Shown here piece by piece: positions 46,101-59,170 of a stretch of 64,000 bases of DNA (position 1 is the stretch's first letter; each line of letters begins with the position of its first letter). The stretch is from Lenzites betulinus (lineage: Eukaryota > Basidiomycota > Agaricomycetes > Polyporales > Polyporaceae). The translations under genes were made by a program, and so were the position numbers. The DNA is taken from assembly GCA_022264855.1 (NCBI GenBank), contig JABYQU010000008.1, positions 620,001 to 684,000 on the forward strand, in the 5' to 3' direction. The notes under the pieces are model-generated. The model was not told the origin of the DNA. It saw only the letters and a program-made list of their open reading frames with translations, and did no database searches.

Positions 46101-49100
46101 GCCGGTGCAGCGTGCCTGCGTCACGCCCCCGCGCACCCGTGCACCCGTGTGTTCGTTCGCGCATTCGCGGTGGCACGCCCCGGCCGGGGGCTGGGTGTGC
46201 GGGCGCGGGATGCAGAAGGGATTGCCGCGCCCGGAGAGGAATGAGAAGGCGGAAGGGCATACTAGGGGCAGGTGTGCTCGATACGACGATAACGCCCTGG
46301 GTGCCTTGCGTTCGAAGTCGCGAGCACGGAGCTAAGCCCGGGACGCCTATTGCGCATCCGGCGACGGTGCGTCCCTCGCGTACGCAGAGGCAGGTGCGCT
46401 GCTGATAGCAGCGTCCCCAGGCTCGCGAGTTAACGTTGGCGCGTCGATGACGAAATTCCTGTGCGTATTCACACCGCGTCGCCACGCATTCTCAGCCTCT
46501 GCCTCAGCCTCGAGAATCTTAGCTCCCCCCGGCGAGGTACGCGAATGCGCCTTCGACCTCCCTGTGCGTATGCACATCGTCATAATCCCGTTGTGCATCC
46601 GCTTCGACGCTTGTGGCCCGAGAGTTCTGCGCGCCTGCTTCGGTGCACTCGCCCCTTGAAGCTTGAGTCGCCGCCCCGCCGAGCCGGGAATCTCCCGCGC
46701 CCCATCCGTTCCATCCGAGCTGCGAGCCCGCTGTCAGCCCTATCGCGAACGCGCCCATGTACGCAGCGGTGATCCAGCCGTCCAGAACCAAGGCCGTAAC
46801 AAAATGAACGTCGTCCATGGGCGGGTTCTCGCTCGAAAGCCCGAGCGCGGTCGGAGCCACAGACGTTGGGCATTTGTAGATGCTGTCACTGCGCTCGCCG
46901 TTGCCCGAGCGCGAGCACTTTTCAATGTTCGGTGTTCCATGGCCATGCCATCGCATCGCATCGATATCTGCGCATCCCAAGTTCGAATTCGCGTTCTGTG
47001 GCCAGGTGCATATGCTACCCAAGCGCGGGCTGGCAGTGCGCACCCACGCGCCGCAGCCCGGCCCGGCGGGGCGGACGCCAGGATCCAGGGCCCTGTCACA
47101 GCCCAAAGTACAGTTCCCTCGCGAGCCTCCTGCGCGTGCTCACCACATCGACGTCCGGCTTCGACTCGCGACTCGCGCCCTGATCAAAGCTTGCAATCAT
47201 CCGTTCTCGCCGTCCGCGCTTCCGCGAGTTCGCCTTCGCCTTCGCGCGACGAGTCGAGCAACAAGTCCCGCGAGCATTGCGATAGCGGTGGGCGGTGAGG
47301 CACCCGACACCTGGGCCCCCGCCGCCCACGTCGATGTCCTCGCCAGGGCCCGATCGTGCGCTGCCGACGCCGATGCTATCCAAGTACCGTAGTACTCTGG
47401 AGCCTGAGCTTCGACTCGCGAGCTTCGCGCGCGGCGGTTCCGACGCGCTGAGCCCGGGGCCCCTGCTCGGCGCGCTTTCTCTCCAGGCCCGAGGGACGCG
47501 CACGGCGGGGACTTCGGGCACGGGTCAGGGCATGCCCATTACCACGACGCCCTCGCGAGCCTCAGCTCTCTGCTCGGGTTGCGTGGCGTGCGTTGAGCCC
47601 AGCTCTCGCTCGCGCGTCGGGTCCTCAGCGCGCGAGCCCCTCCGACGCCCGACGACCGATCTCGCGCTCCTGGCGGCCGAGCAGCACTAGCTCCCGACGG
47701 CTGCGCTGCCCTTCTGCGGCCTGGCTCTGCTCGCGCCCTCTGGTGCGAGGTCGTTCTGCCCCGCCGGACATGCCGCCGCGGGTTCCTACTCGGGTCCTGT
47801 GCCTCGAGAGGCGCGCCGCGTTCCCACAGCTCGTTCTTGGAGCCCGAACCCGAGCTTGGCCGCCGTCTTAATGCACTTCGCACCCGGAGCGCGTGCGGCG
47901 CGGGCTGACGCTTACGCATTCGTATCGCGTAGATGGGCGCAGGAGGCACAACCACAACGCCGAATCCTGTGAGCTGCGCTATCTATTGGGGGCACATTGG
48001 GACCATGGCGAGGGCACTCTTCGGGGCGTTCGACCTGCAGGCGCGGGAGGAAGACCCGTTCAACGTGACAGCTGGCAATGGGCGCATCGGGCGCGTTACC
48101 TCACCCCACTCAGGCTGGTAGGCCGGCTTGCTCCTTTCATCGGGTCTGTACCACGGGTCTGACGGCGAGGTGCATAGATCGCGCGCAGGTCCCGAGACGC
48201 ACGCCGGACGGCGCGATGCGCCCTCGCGCGGATCGAGTGGCGGGCCCTCAAGTCGCACGTCGCCCGTATACGCGACGTCCGAATAACATACGCTCAAGCA
48301 TTATACGTCGCCGGCTACTCAAACATGGACCCTCCCATGTCAGTCTTTCGCGCGACTAGGCGACTCTGGGGTGCGCCGCAGCGTGTCTGCGGGCTACGGA
48401 GCCGGCCATCATGTCGAGGAATCGCTCGAATGCGCCGCCCGGCCACGCAGCAGACAGTGGCTGTCAGCGCGGATAGACAGGCGGTATCCCGGCCGAAAGC
48501 AGTTGATCAAGTCACCGAATACGTACGCTTGTACGCGACGGTGACACGCACCCTCCCCTCAGCTGTCTGCCGCGTGTCATGTCGTGGAGGAGCTGCCCGC
48601 GGCGACAAGCCGGGCGTACCGTCGTCTGTCGGACTAACCTCGTTTGACGGCGCCCCCACTCCGCCGGCGGAGAAAGCGTGCTGGAGAACCATAAAGAGAG
48701 GTGAGTGTGCGGACGTAAGTTGGAGAGCACGGCGCTGATGGGATTGGACATCCGGCGGTAGGGAGTTGCGGCCTCGGACGCTGTACTCGACGCTGAGAAG
48801 GCTCGAGGAGCAGTGCGTTCCAGCTCCCCGACGTTCCGCAGAGCGCGTCTGCGCCTCACAATCCGCTGACGGCAGATATTGCCCGGGAATTGAATCACAG
48901 CCTCTGGGCCCTCTGCGGGCGTAAGCGCTTCAGTTTAACGATCTAACGCCACCGACTCTTGCGGGAGGGTGCGATCGACGTCGTTCACTTCCCTCGGACC
49001 CCCCGTGGACTGACAGCTTCTCCCCCCTCCGCGACATTGAACGAGGTCTTCCCTCGAGGATGGCAGAACACTCGAGTCATCTTCCTCCTCGCTGTCCGGT

Positions 49101-51507
49101 ATCTCCCCCTGTCTTTTGATGTCTAGATTCGAGCACTGACTGGTCTTCTGCATCAGAGGCAGCTTGATACACCTTTGGAGCACGCCCACCCCGATCAACA
49201 TCTGTGGTCTCAGCCATACGATACATGCCATCCTGGACATGTTGACTGAACGCCGTCGCGCACTCCATGACGTCGCCTCGGTGCCGTTTGCATCGGGCAC
49301 AAGCCCACCCCCAAGTCATGCGCATTCCCATTCCCAACAACATTCGCACTCACATTCAAATCTACGCTACGCTAGACTATACATGCATATGCGATCGGGC
49401 CCTCTTCGACATCCCGGTTCTCTCGCCGCCCCGCCCGCATCGAGCGCGTTCCTTCCCCCGATGCGCCCTCCGAACCCCGCACCCACCACCACCAGCCGAG
49501 GACACCGACGCCTTCTCCGCCCCGCAACTTGGCTGGCCAGACACCGAAGCCCCCTCCCGTGCCTTCCCGCCATACACCACCGCACAGCGGACTCCGCGTC
49601 CAGCCACATGCGCCCGCCGCGTACCACAGGGTACCGGGACCAATACCGGAAAACAGAAGCCCTTCACGCAAGCATCGGGCTTCGCGTCGCCCGTCACGGC
49701 ATGCACCTGGGAGGCTGGGCCGCGCCCCCGTATGCCGAGAGCGGTGCGTCATGGGAAGCAAAGGGCCACGCAGCGCTGGGACGGGGGATAGGATCCGAAT
49801 CGGCGGGCGCGCTTCCTGATTCCCGCGTACGTGCACATCGGGGCGCCGGGGCTCGCCGTCGCGTCGGCGTACACGTACGCGCGAGGGCGCGTGGTAGGCG
49901 CATGGTAGGTACGGACTGCGCTGCGGTGCACGGCAACCCTGTCCGTTACCTTCGTGTGCAATCCTGCATGGATACGCTGAGCTCGCTGCGGCGCACCGCG
50001 ACGTTCTCCATAGTAATAGTACGTGCAGCTCGCCCTCCGTCCTCCTCCGGATCGAGAAGCCTTACTCACGTACATTTTCGCAGGGGCACGCCTTACGGCG
50101 GGCCACGTACACCTTTACTTTGCACCAAGAATTCTCGCGACCGCCGCGCCCGCAGGTATACTTTTTCTCGCTCGGCAAGTGCTTACGTCCCTCGGAGGGG
50201 ACGGCGCAAAGGTACGTGGACGGCAGAAGCGATCGCGCACGGACATCTCGCCAACGCGCCTTCCAGCCTGTCCAGCCTGCGAGCTGCTGATCGAACGGCG
50301 AGCCGGTCCTGCGCGCTATATACAGTACGCGTGCGGGCTCGCACGCATCGCACCGCCCGCCTGCTGCCAGGGGGGTATTCGTGGGGAGATGAGCTCGCGT
50401 CGGGGACCTGCATCAGCCACGCCCGTGGCTATCGATGATCATGGACGACAACGACGCGTGCGCAGACTATGCACTTCCGCCCCCGTCGGCGGGGTGAGAA
50501 GTTCCCCGGGCGGAAGCGAGTACTAGTATCCAATATTCACGATTGGGGACAAAAGTGCGGAGGCGGTCCACTTCTCCCGTTCTATCTCCCCGCGATATAT
50601 GAATCGATATGTCGCGCGCGGTTCATCTCGCAATATGGGCGGCGTTGTGCGACGCACATCTCACGCAGGGGAATAGAAGACGCCAGCTGCGATAGTGTAC
50701 ATGAGAGGGCTGTGTCCTGCGGAGGGCACGAGTCGTGATTCTGGTGAGACGGCTTATGGTGAAACTGCTCATGGTCGCCGTGAGTTGCAGAATTTGGAAT
50801 CTGGACGAGGTTCGGGGATGGCGAAAGCGGTAGCGTCAAAGACATGGGTCCGGGCACGAAGGAAGCTGCACTAGTGGCACGGGACACGGCGAAATTTTAC
50901 AGAGGCGCGGTAACGTACTGAACACCCTGGGCCGCGTTCAATTCCCAGTGCCGTGAGCCTAGTAAGCACGGTAACCTTATGGACGGCGACGGCTGACTTG
51001 TCGGGTTATTTCTGAAGCAGGATTATGGAGAACTGGAATGCCGGACTGCACCCTGCGCAACTGCGCTACTGCCTCCAGCATCACCTCATCCTTTCTGACC
51101 GCAGTGTGTCATCACAGCAGCTGAACGTCGCCGATGACTTTCGTAGCTAGCCTATACGACGTGCGAGGAGTCGTGCCTTTGCGAATCACTGCCAGCGTAG
51201 TGAGAGATGGCGCCGTTTGAGGTAAGCCCGTGACGGCGCAAAGGAGACTGTCGGGGGGAATAGAGTCCTACTGAACGTCTCGCATCGGGCACGCGCCCGC
51301 GGTCTAGTCACGTAGGAGTCCGAATGTCTCCCCTCCGGCGGACCTCCTCGCCTCAGGCCTCAGGATCCGGACGGGCAAGTTCTCCCTCAGAAAACATCCC
51401 ATTCGCTGCCGGGAGCCGTTGGTCATATGCATCCCCTCGTCCCCCAAGACCACAAACCGCGCGGAAATTAAGCTGCCTTTCTGCACGTCAGACTGTGGTC
51501 GCGGCGC

Positions 51508-51840
51508 TCATGACGCCCGCGAAGCCGCGGACGCGCGCGGGGGCTCCAAATGTTGCCCGATGGGGAACAAGCGGAACGGGTGATCTTGGAAATCAGAACC
51601 TGCGCTGCTGCGACGCTGCTCAGTGGGACTGTCTCTGGGAATCGAGATATGATTTCGATATGCGTCGTGCTCTGTGTTCTCCGTCGGCCGCGGACTCGGA
51701 CTCTGACTCTGGGCGAGCGTCCGGAGGGGCCTGCGGGATGTGTTCTCAGTGTCGGGGCTGGGCCGTACACGTGTGTTGTAGTTCGGACGAGGTGTATTCG
51801 GGTTTGCGGCTTCCCGTCGTGCCGATAGGTCGGCCTCCAT
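51508..51840 (-). CDS. Possible exon/ORF, uncharacterised
   Basis: From ATG 51840 a 110-codon frame reads MEADLSARREAANPNTPRPN and further on IPRDSPTEQRRSSAGSDFQD, an S/T/N/E-rich disordered composition unlike the arginine/alanine noise around it. A further natural-looking frame (FVVLGDEGMHMTNGS) follows at 51304-51486 on the same strand, so the two may be parts of one spliced gene. No domain is visible and the start is not secure. Confidence 0.25.
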   Translation of the reverse strand: MEADLSARREAANPNTPRPNYNTRVRPSPDTENTSRRPLRTLAQSQSPSPRPTENTEHDAYRNHISIPRDSPTEQRRSSAGSDFQDHPFRLFPIGQHLEPPRASAASRAS

Positions 51841-52680
51841 TGCGCATGTCGAACGGCCGGGCGTAATATGCCGTCCAGCACTGGTTCTAAGTGTTCTGTT
51901 TCTCGCGGTGAGCGGGGAATGTACTGCTTGAGGAACCAAATACGTACCAAACTCAAGTCCATAATCACTTGAACCCAGAATAGTAAATGTGGTATTCGAC
52001 TATAGCTCCTGTCCACTTTGCTTCTTGTGTCACCGCAGGTGAGTACGCACCCATGCTCGTCTTCTGTGATTCGTGCTATAGTTCCGGCTGCTTTGTCATT
52101 TGTGGAACTTCTGGAGCATCCAAGTTCAGTGAGTAGCCGGCGCGGAGTGACATGAATAGCTCGTATTGCCCGGCCGGCATTGTCGCTAGTTGCTCTTAAA
52201 CTGCTAACTAGTCACTAGGATGAACCTCGGGGCTGATTAGTTGACGAATTACATACCCGACTGTGGCTGGAGCACGACGCGGTCACGCCCTTCCATGGCA
52301 TTCTTCTAGACGCGTATACGCTCATACGCGCGACGCGTTCTTCACCGTCGAGGCTTCTTGCAGTTATTCGTATACGGCGCCTCTCAGCATATGCGGGTGC
52401 GCGTCGTCCAAGTCCCCCAACGCCTCTATGTGGGGTTCGCCTAACATGGCGGGCAGGTGATCGCATCGAGTGCAGCGGAAACTGACAGTACTTGACTACT
52501 GCTCGGGTGTTTTGCACCCCAGTTACCTTGAGCGGACAGACGCGGGCAGAAGCACCATGGGCTAGAACGCAGGCCGGTCACATCCAAAGGTCGCTTCGAG
52601 TGCACGCTACACGGATACGATCGATTGATATCTGGAACTCCGATGCATGAGTACTTAGTACTTGGAGAAGCCAGCTAGCA

Positions 52681-52931
52681 CTACTTGGACCTGCTCCGAG
52701 TCTCAGGCCTGCTCTTCATCGTAATCGTAGGATCCAATCCTGATGGCCATAGCGTTGTTACATCTTCTCCATCGTGGTCTACGTGCCCTGGAGAAGCCAA
52801 CCTTCGTGGTACAGGTTGCGGCAAACTGGGCATAGGGTTGTTCGACACGATGTGGCCCGCTGTCGCCACGATTGGCAGTGCTGAGATACTGGCTATACTC
52901 ACTGGGTGTGCAGCGTTACTAGTGCTCATGT
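52681..52931 (-). CDS. Possible small ORF, uncharacterised
   Basis: An 83-codon frame starting MSTSNAAHPVSIASISALPI and ending ITMKSRPETRSRSK. Composition is natural and AT content is higher than in the flanks, but there is no recognisable domain or neighbouring exon. It may be part of a spliced gene or chance. Confidence 0.22.
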
Positions 52932-53406
52932 GAGCGAAGTCTAAGAGTTTATAACAAAGGTGAGTGTAGTCCAAACGTCGGCCTGAAGAACCTTTACCAG
53001 TTCCAGGGCACTAAGTTATACACGCTGCTTGGAGCGGCACGGTGGCTCGTCCGTGGCCGACACGTGTAATCGCGGTCCGATCGGGGCTCCCTAGGGACGC
53101 TGCGGACTTCATCGAGCTCGTCGACTGCCTGAGAGCCCCACCACGAGCCGCTGCGAAGGCGATGGCGCGTGAAGGCAAAACGCTGCTGGTTGGCTGCTGG
53201 AGGCGGTGGGTTGCCGCATCGGGCATGCGTCGCTAGATCGGCATCGGCCGGCAACCATAAGCGGAGGATTTTGAGTCATCGCAGGCTCTCTCTTGTCTTG
53301 CCATCTTCTTCGCATTGTCTATGTTGTCTCCAGAAATCGCTGCGTTCCTCTCTGCTCTACTCGGCGAACGACTCTGCAGGCCACCTTCTCCCACTCACAA
53401 CCCATC

Positions 53407-56231
53407 ATGAGCCCCAAGAGGAAGAACGGCGCGGCCAAACCCCCTGCCCAGCCAAAACCCCCTGCGCCCACAGCGAAGTCTTCTCAGCCTGCACCCCCCG
53501 CCCCTCCCCCGCCCAAGCCTGCGCCGGCCCCGCCTGCGCCCCCCGTAGCCCCCACAGCGCAGCGAGTATCGCCGCCACCGCCACCGAATGCTGGCCCTTC
53601 GCGCTCGGGCGTTACCATACAGACAAACCCCGTCGCCCCACCGCCCAGGGCGCCCGCGCAACCCCCCAAACCCTCAACCCAGCCCGCCAGATCTGCGCTC
53701 GCCCCCCACCTCCGAAATGCGCCCGCGCCACCTCCATTCGCAGCTCACGCTGCCAGGATGGGATCCTCTCAGAAGCATGCATTCACTCGCTCGGACCGGG
53801 TACGCGCTCAATGGATCGAGTTCGAGGCCAGCTGGGTGTCCCCGCACCAGAAAAAGATCGAGCAGGAGCTAAGCGAGCTCTTCAAGGTGGCGGAGCGTAC
53901 CGCCCATGCGAAGGGCAAGCTGCGCGCGGACGGCACTCCGGATGGCATGGACAAGATAGTGAACAGCATGCAGCGCGATTTCGCACTAGCTGCCCGTGCC
54001 GAATGGGATTCGCGGCTCGAGCGTGCCGGTCTACAGGCGGAAGACTGGACCGATATTACTCCACAGGAGATGCTCGAGGTCGAGCAAGTGCTCTCGTACG
54101 ATGAGTCTTACGACGAGCCAGGCGTATATGCGCAGGTGCAACAGCATGGGTCCTACGCGGCGACGGGGAGCTCTGGGAGCACCGCGACGGATACTACTCC
54201 TCCCACCGCAGCTCGGTCTTTGAGCGGTTGGAGCTCACGCGCCCCCCAAAAGACTCACGCGAGTCAGCCACTGCGAAACACGCAGACCGTCGCTGCCCGG
54301 CATGCTGCAATGACGGAAGATGAGCCCACGGTAAGTTCGCGGTCTATCAGCAGACCGTCCAACGTAAACATGTGCTGAATATTTGATAGAAACCCGCACA
54401 TACGTGGGGAACAAAGTCCGCTCCTATCGACGACTATTCTCGTTCCCACTCGAAGCAATCGCCCGCTGCAGTTCCTATCACTCCCGCAGCATCCTCCTCA
54501 TCGCGCGTCTCCCAACCAGCTACGAAACCCGTCGCCGCCGCTATTCCTGTGGCAACGATGACGGATCTCCTTGCGTATGCGGTCCCCGTCGCACTCACAC
54601 AACCACCGCTAGACGCCACCCTCACTGCAAACGCGGAGTACATGAGCATCGTCGATAAGCTCTTTTACAACTCGATCCGCCAGTTCCACGGCAAGGCGGC
54701 CGAAGCGGATGTCGAGCTCGCGCGACAGCTCCGCAAGCCCATGCCCGCGGCAGACCGCGAGTTCACCATCCGCGCGCACATCGTCGCGATGGAGCAGAGC
54801 GCACGCGACATCGTCACCCGTCGAAACCAGCTGCTCGACGAGGAGCGCAAGAAGCGGGGGCTGGGCGACAACGGAGGCCCGAGTGGCGATAGTGCGCCGC
54901 CGCCACCAGCGACAGTGCCTGCGCGCCCCACAGCAGTCCCCGGTGCGTTCCCGGAGGAACGGCCCCGCCCTGCCAGGCGGCCGGAACCGGAACCTGAGCC
55001 GCTGCTGGAGTATATCGGAGAGACGGAGCCTGAACCTGAGCCGGAACGGGAACCCGATGAGGACGTCGACGAAGTCATCGAGATTCCTATCAAGGGGAAA
55101 GGCAAGGGTAAGGCCAAGGGCAAGAAAGCCGCCGTCGAGACAAAGCCTACCACCAATGGCCGCTCGACTCCGACTCCCGCTGCAGCGAAGTCTGCGCCGA
55201 AAGTGGCGCCTGCGGCCCCTGCTCCGAAAGCGACCCCGGCCCCCGAGACGAAGGGCAAGTATGCTGCTGCTGCTGCTCCCCTTGCAGCATGGAACACGGC
55301 AAAGACGGCTGCTCCTGCGCGTGCGGCGTCCCCTGCTCCCATCAACACCAAAGTAGGGCTCGCCGCGCCCGCGAACGGTCGTAACTCGCCCGCCACTGGC
55401 GCACCGTCATCGAGCGGTCTCTCGCCGTGGGAGATGCTCCAAGCCAAGTCCGCTTCAGGCTCGGCCAGTGCTGCAGACCAGAAGGCAGCTGCATCTCAGA
55501 ACGGCATGTGGGCCCCTCCTGTGGCTCGCGGAGGGAGTAACGGCAAGAACCCGTTCGCGCCCACACGCCCGTCCCGCCTCGCCCAGGTCACCAAGGTGCC
55601 CGACACGGACCCCGTCCCAGCCTCGCCGGAGTCTCCAGAGCCGCCTTCCCCTCCCGCAAACGAGCCCTCCGGCCGGGACTACGTCGCATGGTTCGCCGGT
55701 TCCTCATCAGAGGATGACGAGAGCATGTCCGGCGACCCGCTCGACGAAGATGAAGATGAAGACGACGATGACGAGGAGGAAGAGGCCGAGGCTGCTGGCT
55801 CCGCCGGCTTCGGCGGTCTCCTCGCGTCGCTCGCGGGCGCGTCCCCCTGGGCCCTCTTCGGCGAGAACCAGCAGCCGCAGAAAGCGCGCGCCGCATCCCC
55901 CGCACGCGGCCGCGGTGCGACCCCCACTCCCGCCCGCGCCGCACCCGCAGAGCCCGCGTACGCACGCTGGGCCATGCCAGCCGCAGGCCCTTCGGCGGGC
56001 CCGAGCGCCGCGCCGGGCATGTGGAAGAAGCCAGATAGCAGCGACAACGACGAAGCCGGCCTGGACAGCATGCTCGAGATCGCGGCGAGCGCGCTGGGCA
56101 ACGCTGCGATGGGCGGCCAGCGGGCGGGCGGCGTGCACATCGAGGAGGCGATGGCGATGTACGTCACGGCGTCGAAGGCGCGCGATACACTGGCGACGCC
56201 CGTTGGGGGACGCAGTGGACGGAGGCGGTGA
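53407..56231 (+). CDS. Proline-rich and acidic 921-residue protein, function unknown
   Basis: Two exons, 53407-54330 and 54390-56231, separated by a 59-nt intron (GTAAGT...GATAG). The ATG at 53407 gives MSPKRKNGAAKPP. Residues about 10-120 are a P/A/K-rich tract. About 125-240 is a helical charged segment including RVRAQWIEFEASWVSPHQKK. The second exon has a helical block, MTDLLAYAVPVALTQPPLDA to VTRRNQLLDEERKKRG, then PEPEP and GKGKGKAKGK repeats, long A/P/S-rich disorder, SGRDYVAWFAGSSSEDDES and an acidic run of D/E (about residues 760-776). The end is helical (LDSMLEIAASALGN). I see no known domain. The composition suggests a nuclear or scaffold protein, which is only a guess. Confidence 0.8.
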
Positions 56232-57330
56232 ATGCGTCTTGCGCGCGCCGATCTTCAAATCCCAATCAACATCAAAAGACATTTCGTCAAACAAACACAC
56301 AAAAAGATTTGCGAGCCTGTCCCGCGCGGATGGGGCTCGTAGTAGTGGTGTGAGTTCCACGTTTACGACGACGCTGCTGCGCGGCCACGACTTTTCGTCC
56401 TCTCTTCCCTTATATCCTTCCTGTTCATACTCTACTCGTGCTTCTCGTGTTCTCGCTACTTCTCTCCGTGCTCTCCCTCTCTCCTGCGATTTCCCCCTGT
56501 CTCTGTTTTATTGGTCTCCGTGTCCCCGTCTCTCTCTCCTTCCCGAGCCCTGTCTATGCTGGATGTATCGCACGATACCCATAACGTTATGTATTTATAC
56601 GTACGTACGTCGCTCTCCTCTCCCATAGATGTTCTCCCGGTCCTCCACCCGCTGCTGTAGGCATAGCTGACTCCCCCCGCGATGGACGTTCTGTCTTCTA
56701 TCTCCTTCTGCTCGCCGTTCGCTCTCCCGCGCTCCCTTTCACGCTCCTGTTAATTATAATCTCCCGTCTCCTACGCCTCTACGATCGACTGTAGTAACGT
56801 TTGCCATTCATGTACATACTTACGGGTATTTATGAGACTCCGAATCTTATGATCTCTTACTTTTTCCTCTCCGCTTATTCCGTGCTGCGGTGTAAACTCT
56901 CCTGCGATGGGATGCTCGATCGGCTTCTGTACCGGTCTCCTTCATCCTCTCCGCATGTTTCCTCCCGGTGAGCCGGGTGGCAGGGCCAACGCGATCGCGC
57001 AGTGGTAAGCAGTACTAGTGTCGTCTGCGCACATGCACCGCCGGGGCTAATTGCGATGACGTAGCGTCCGGATTCAGCGCGGCATTGCAATCCACCCGGA
57101 AGCCACACGCCGCAGTACTTCAATGCAGTACGTACTGCTGACTAGTGACGCTATCCTAGATCCGCTCTAGCAGTGCACGCGGGGCGGATATAAACACCAC
57201 GCCCCCTGTACGATGCCCGCTCCACACGCACACACATCTCTATCCTCGACCCCCATCTCCCGCCGCTCGCCAAGCCCTTATACCAAGCCCATTTCCCCCT
57301 ACGAACTAGTGCTTCACATTTAACGACAAG
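56232..57330. other. Intergenic region with a long pyrimidine-rich tract
   Basis: About 1.1 kb. From about 56390 to 56790 the plus strand is strongly C/T-rich, with TACGTACGTACG at about 56619-56630. The distal part contains the PMP3 promoter. No gene is supported. Confidence 0.4.
57189..57194 (+). promoter_or_regulatory. TATA box upstream of PMP3
   Basis: TATAAA in GGCGGATATAAACACC, 137 nt before the PMP3 start codon. A pyrimidine/CCC-rich leader follows. Confidence 0.5.
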
Positions 57331-57756
57331 ATGACGAGCAAGGTGTCTTCGACGAGTAATGTTATCCTCTATTTCCTCGCGATGTGAGTAGTTCGTTCGG
57401 CTGCGCACGATGTATGGGCTCTGACGTCATCGCCTGCAGATTCATCCCGCCCGCCGCGGTGTTCTTCAGTGAGTCCTAGCTTCACCATGAATTCATCGAT
57501 ATGAGTTGACAGATAGTTTTAGAGCGAGGTCTTGCTGCTGGTCAGTCGCACATGTGGTAAAACATGGTGTGTCGCACAAAGTGCTCACGATGGCTGGGTT
57601 TGTAGATTTCTGGATCAATATCCTTCTGTGGATCCTCGGATGGATCCCTGGCGTCATTCACGCATGGTTTGTGCATCGCTTTGTATTTCATGTGTGTCTC
57701 GCTGATCGGACTTGTATACCAGGTATATCATCTCGCGCAGCGAGGGTGCTATGTGA
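57331..57756 (+). CDS. PMP3: Plasma membrane proteolipid 3 (UPF0057/PMP3 family)
   Basis: A 64-residue hydrophobic stress-related protein of the plasma membrane that influences membrane potential and salt tolerance in yeast and plants. Five exons: 57331-57383, 57440-57468, 57523-57540, 57606-57666 and 57723-57756. Their joins reproduce the family sequence exactly. Two membrane helices are visible: NVILYFLAIFIPPAAVFF and DFWINILLWILGWIPGVIHA. The conserved KRGLAADFWIN loop lies between them and WYIISRSE follows. The third exon is only 18 nt. It is easy to miss because no single frame exceeds a few dozen codons. Confidence 0.93.
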
Positions 57757-59170
57757 TGAACAGGCCCGGCAATGAACGTTTGAACTCGGATGCTCTATAT
57801 TGTACTGTGTAGTAATGCCTTCGGTTGTATGTTTTCGGACCTTCTATCACACGTTCTTACTAGGGTACCCGTGTATTCGGCTTTCGTTATATTGTACGCT
57901 TGTCCTCGGTCTATCATCCTTCAAATGAAGCTTATGAAGACAACGCCTCTGTCAATAGTGATGGCCAGACGCATTCTCTTGAGTAACGTGCCATAGTTGA
58001 AGGCCCCCATGCCTTCTTTGTCTCGTTTTCGACGAGCCACTGCGTCGTTTAGGAAATCAAATCCCTTGTACTACGTGAATGTAAACCAAAGCGCGGTCTC
58101 CGTCGCGGAAGAGTTGACGTCGAACTCATTTTGGTTTATGAGGTCGCTCGGGACTTCGCCGGGCGACTTGTGTGCATGTTCGGAAAGCGTGCGTAGCACA
58201 CCACTGGTTGGAAAAATTACAAATGGTCGCTAAAACAATCAGCTCGCAGCATCGTGGAACTTTGGCGTCAAGTCAGAGGACAAGAGGCACGAATCCTCAG
58301 CAACTTGCGCCGTTCAATCATTCATGGACAGATTTCTGGCGTCAAAGGCGATAGCTTCTGATCCTAACACAAGCAAACAGTACACAGCCACATACTGAAC
58401 GACTGCCTAACGTTTCACCACAACAAGCGCCTATGTTCCCCGATATGTGAATTTGGCTTGTGGCATATTCACAGTCATGAATCTTCACCATAGGAGTATT
58501 TAATGCTGTAGATACGCGATTTTAGTTAAACGCAGCCTTTATGAGAGAGAATTAGCTGAGATGGAGGCCGCCATACGTCACAAACTTCTCAGAGCCCACA
58601 AAGCCTCACTAGCGCAAGCTTGGCGACGCTAACAACACGCGTCGCTCTGCAGATAGTGTATAGATAGAGTGGTTCACGTGTAAAAGTTAAAAACAGATGG
58701 TCTACCAAACATCGTGCGTGGTTCATATTGGAAAGCACGTGATGCAAGTGGTTAAGCATTTAACGCGTCACTCAGGCCAGCGTGGCTGCATCCGTCAGGT
58801 AGATAGCCGTGATAAAGCATGGATTTCAGTTCTTAGAAGCAGTATACAACAGACAACAAAGAAGAAGGCGTATGAGATAGGGTCGGGGGTAGATATGTAC
58901 AACGATAGCGTGGTGGAGAGTCGGATATAGCGAGGTGAGTGATATGAAAACATGACGTCATTGGATTGGATTGGATCGGTCGTATGAGAGGATATAGATG
59001 GGGTAAGATCGTGAAGGGTATGGTGTAGCCAAAGAGCGCATTGGCAAAGCGACTCTGTCGTCGCAGCTTGGCCTTCGAGGTTGTCGCGCGACGATGCTTC
59101 AACGCGTGTCTAACGCCCAAACCAGTCAACGCGCAATCCACAACATGAGATAGAGACGCGTACCATTCGC
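57757..59170. other. Intergenic region
   Basis: About 1.4 kb, AT-richer than its surroundings, between PMP3 and the next minus-strand gene. Short frames occur but nothing recognisable. Confidence 0.35.

Larger units (their letters stand above)
43152..53406. other. Ten-kilobase GC-rich interval without a confident gene
   Basis: I find no conserved domain on either strand. Overlapping open frames are abundant because of high GC with few A/T-rich stops; most read as R/A/P/S-rich noise in all frames. Possible exceptions with more natural composition are 46519-46900 minus (a hydrophobic segment FVTALVLDGWITAAYMGAFA), 51508-51840 minus and 52681-52931 minus. None could be extended to a credible gene model. 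From 53240 onward a promoter for the gene at 53407 is expected. Confidence 0.35.

Noticed and set aside
49164..50438. 424-codon open frame on the plus strand
   Set aside because: Composition is R/H/A/P/S-rich, all other frames are nearly as open, and there is no domain or plausible start context. Judged a GC-rich artefact.
54549..56231. Reading the second large frame as a separate gene starting at its own ATG
   Set aside because: The preceding exon splices into the same frame through a clean 59-nt intron, so one gene is the simpler model.
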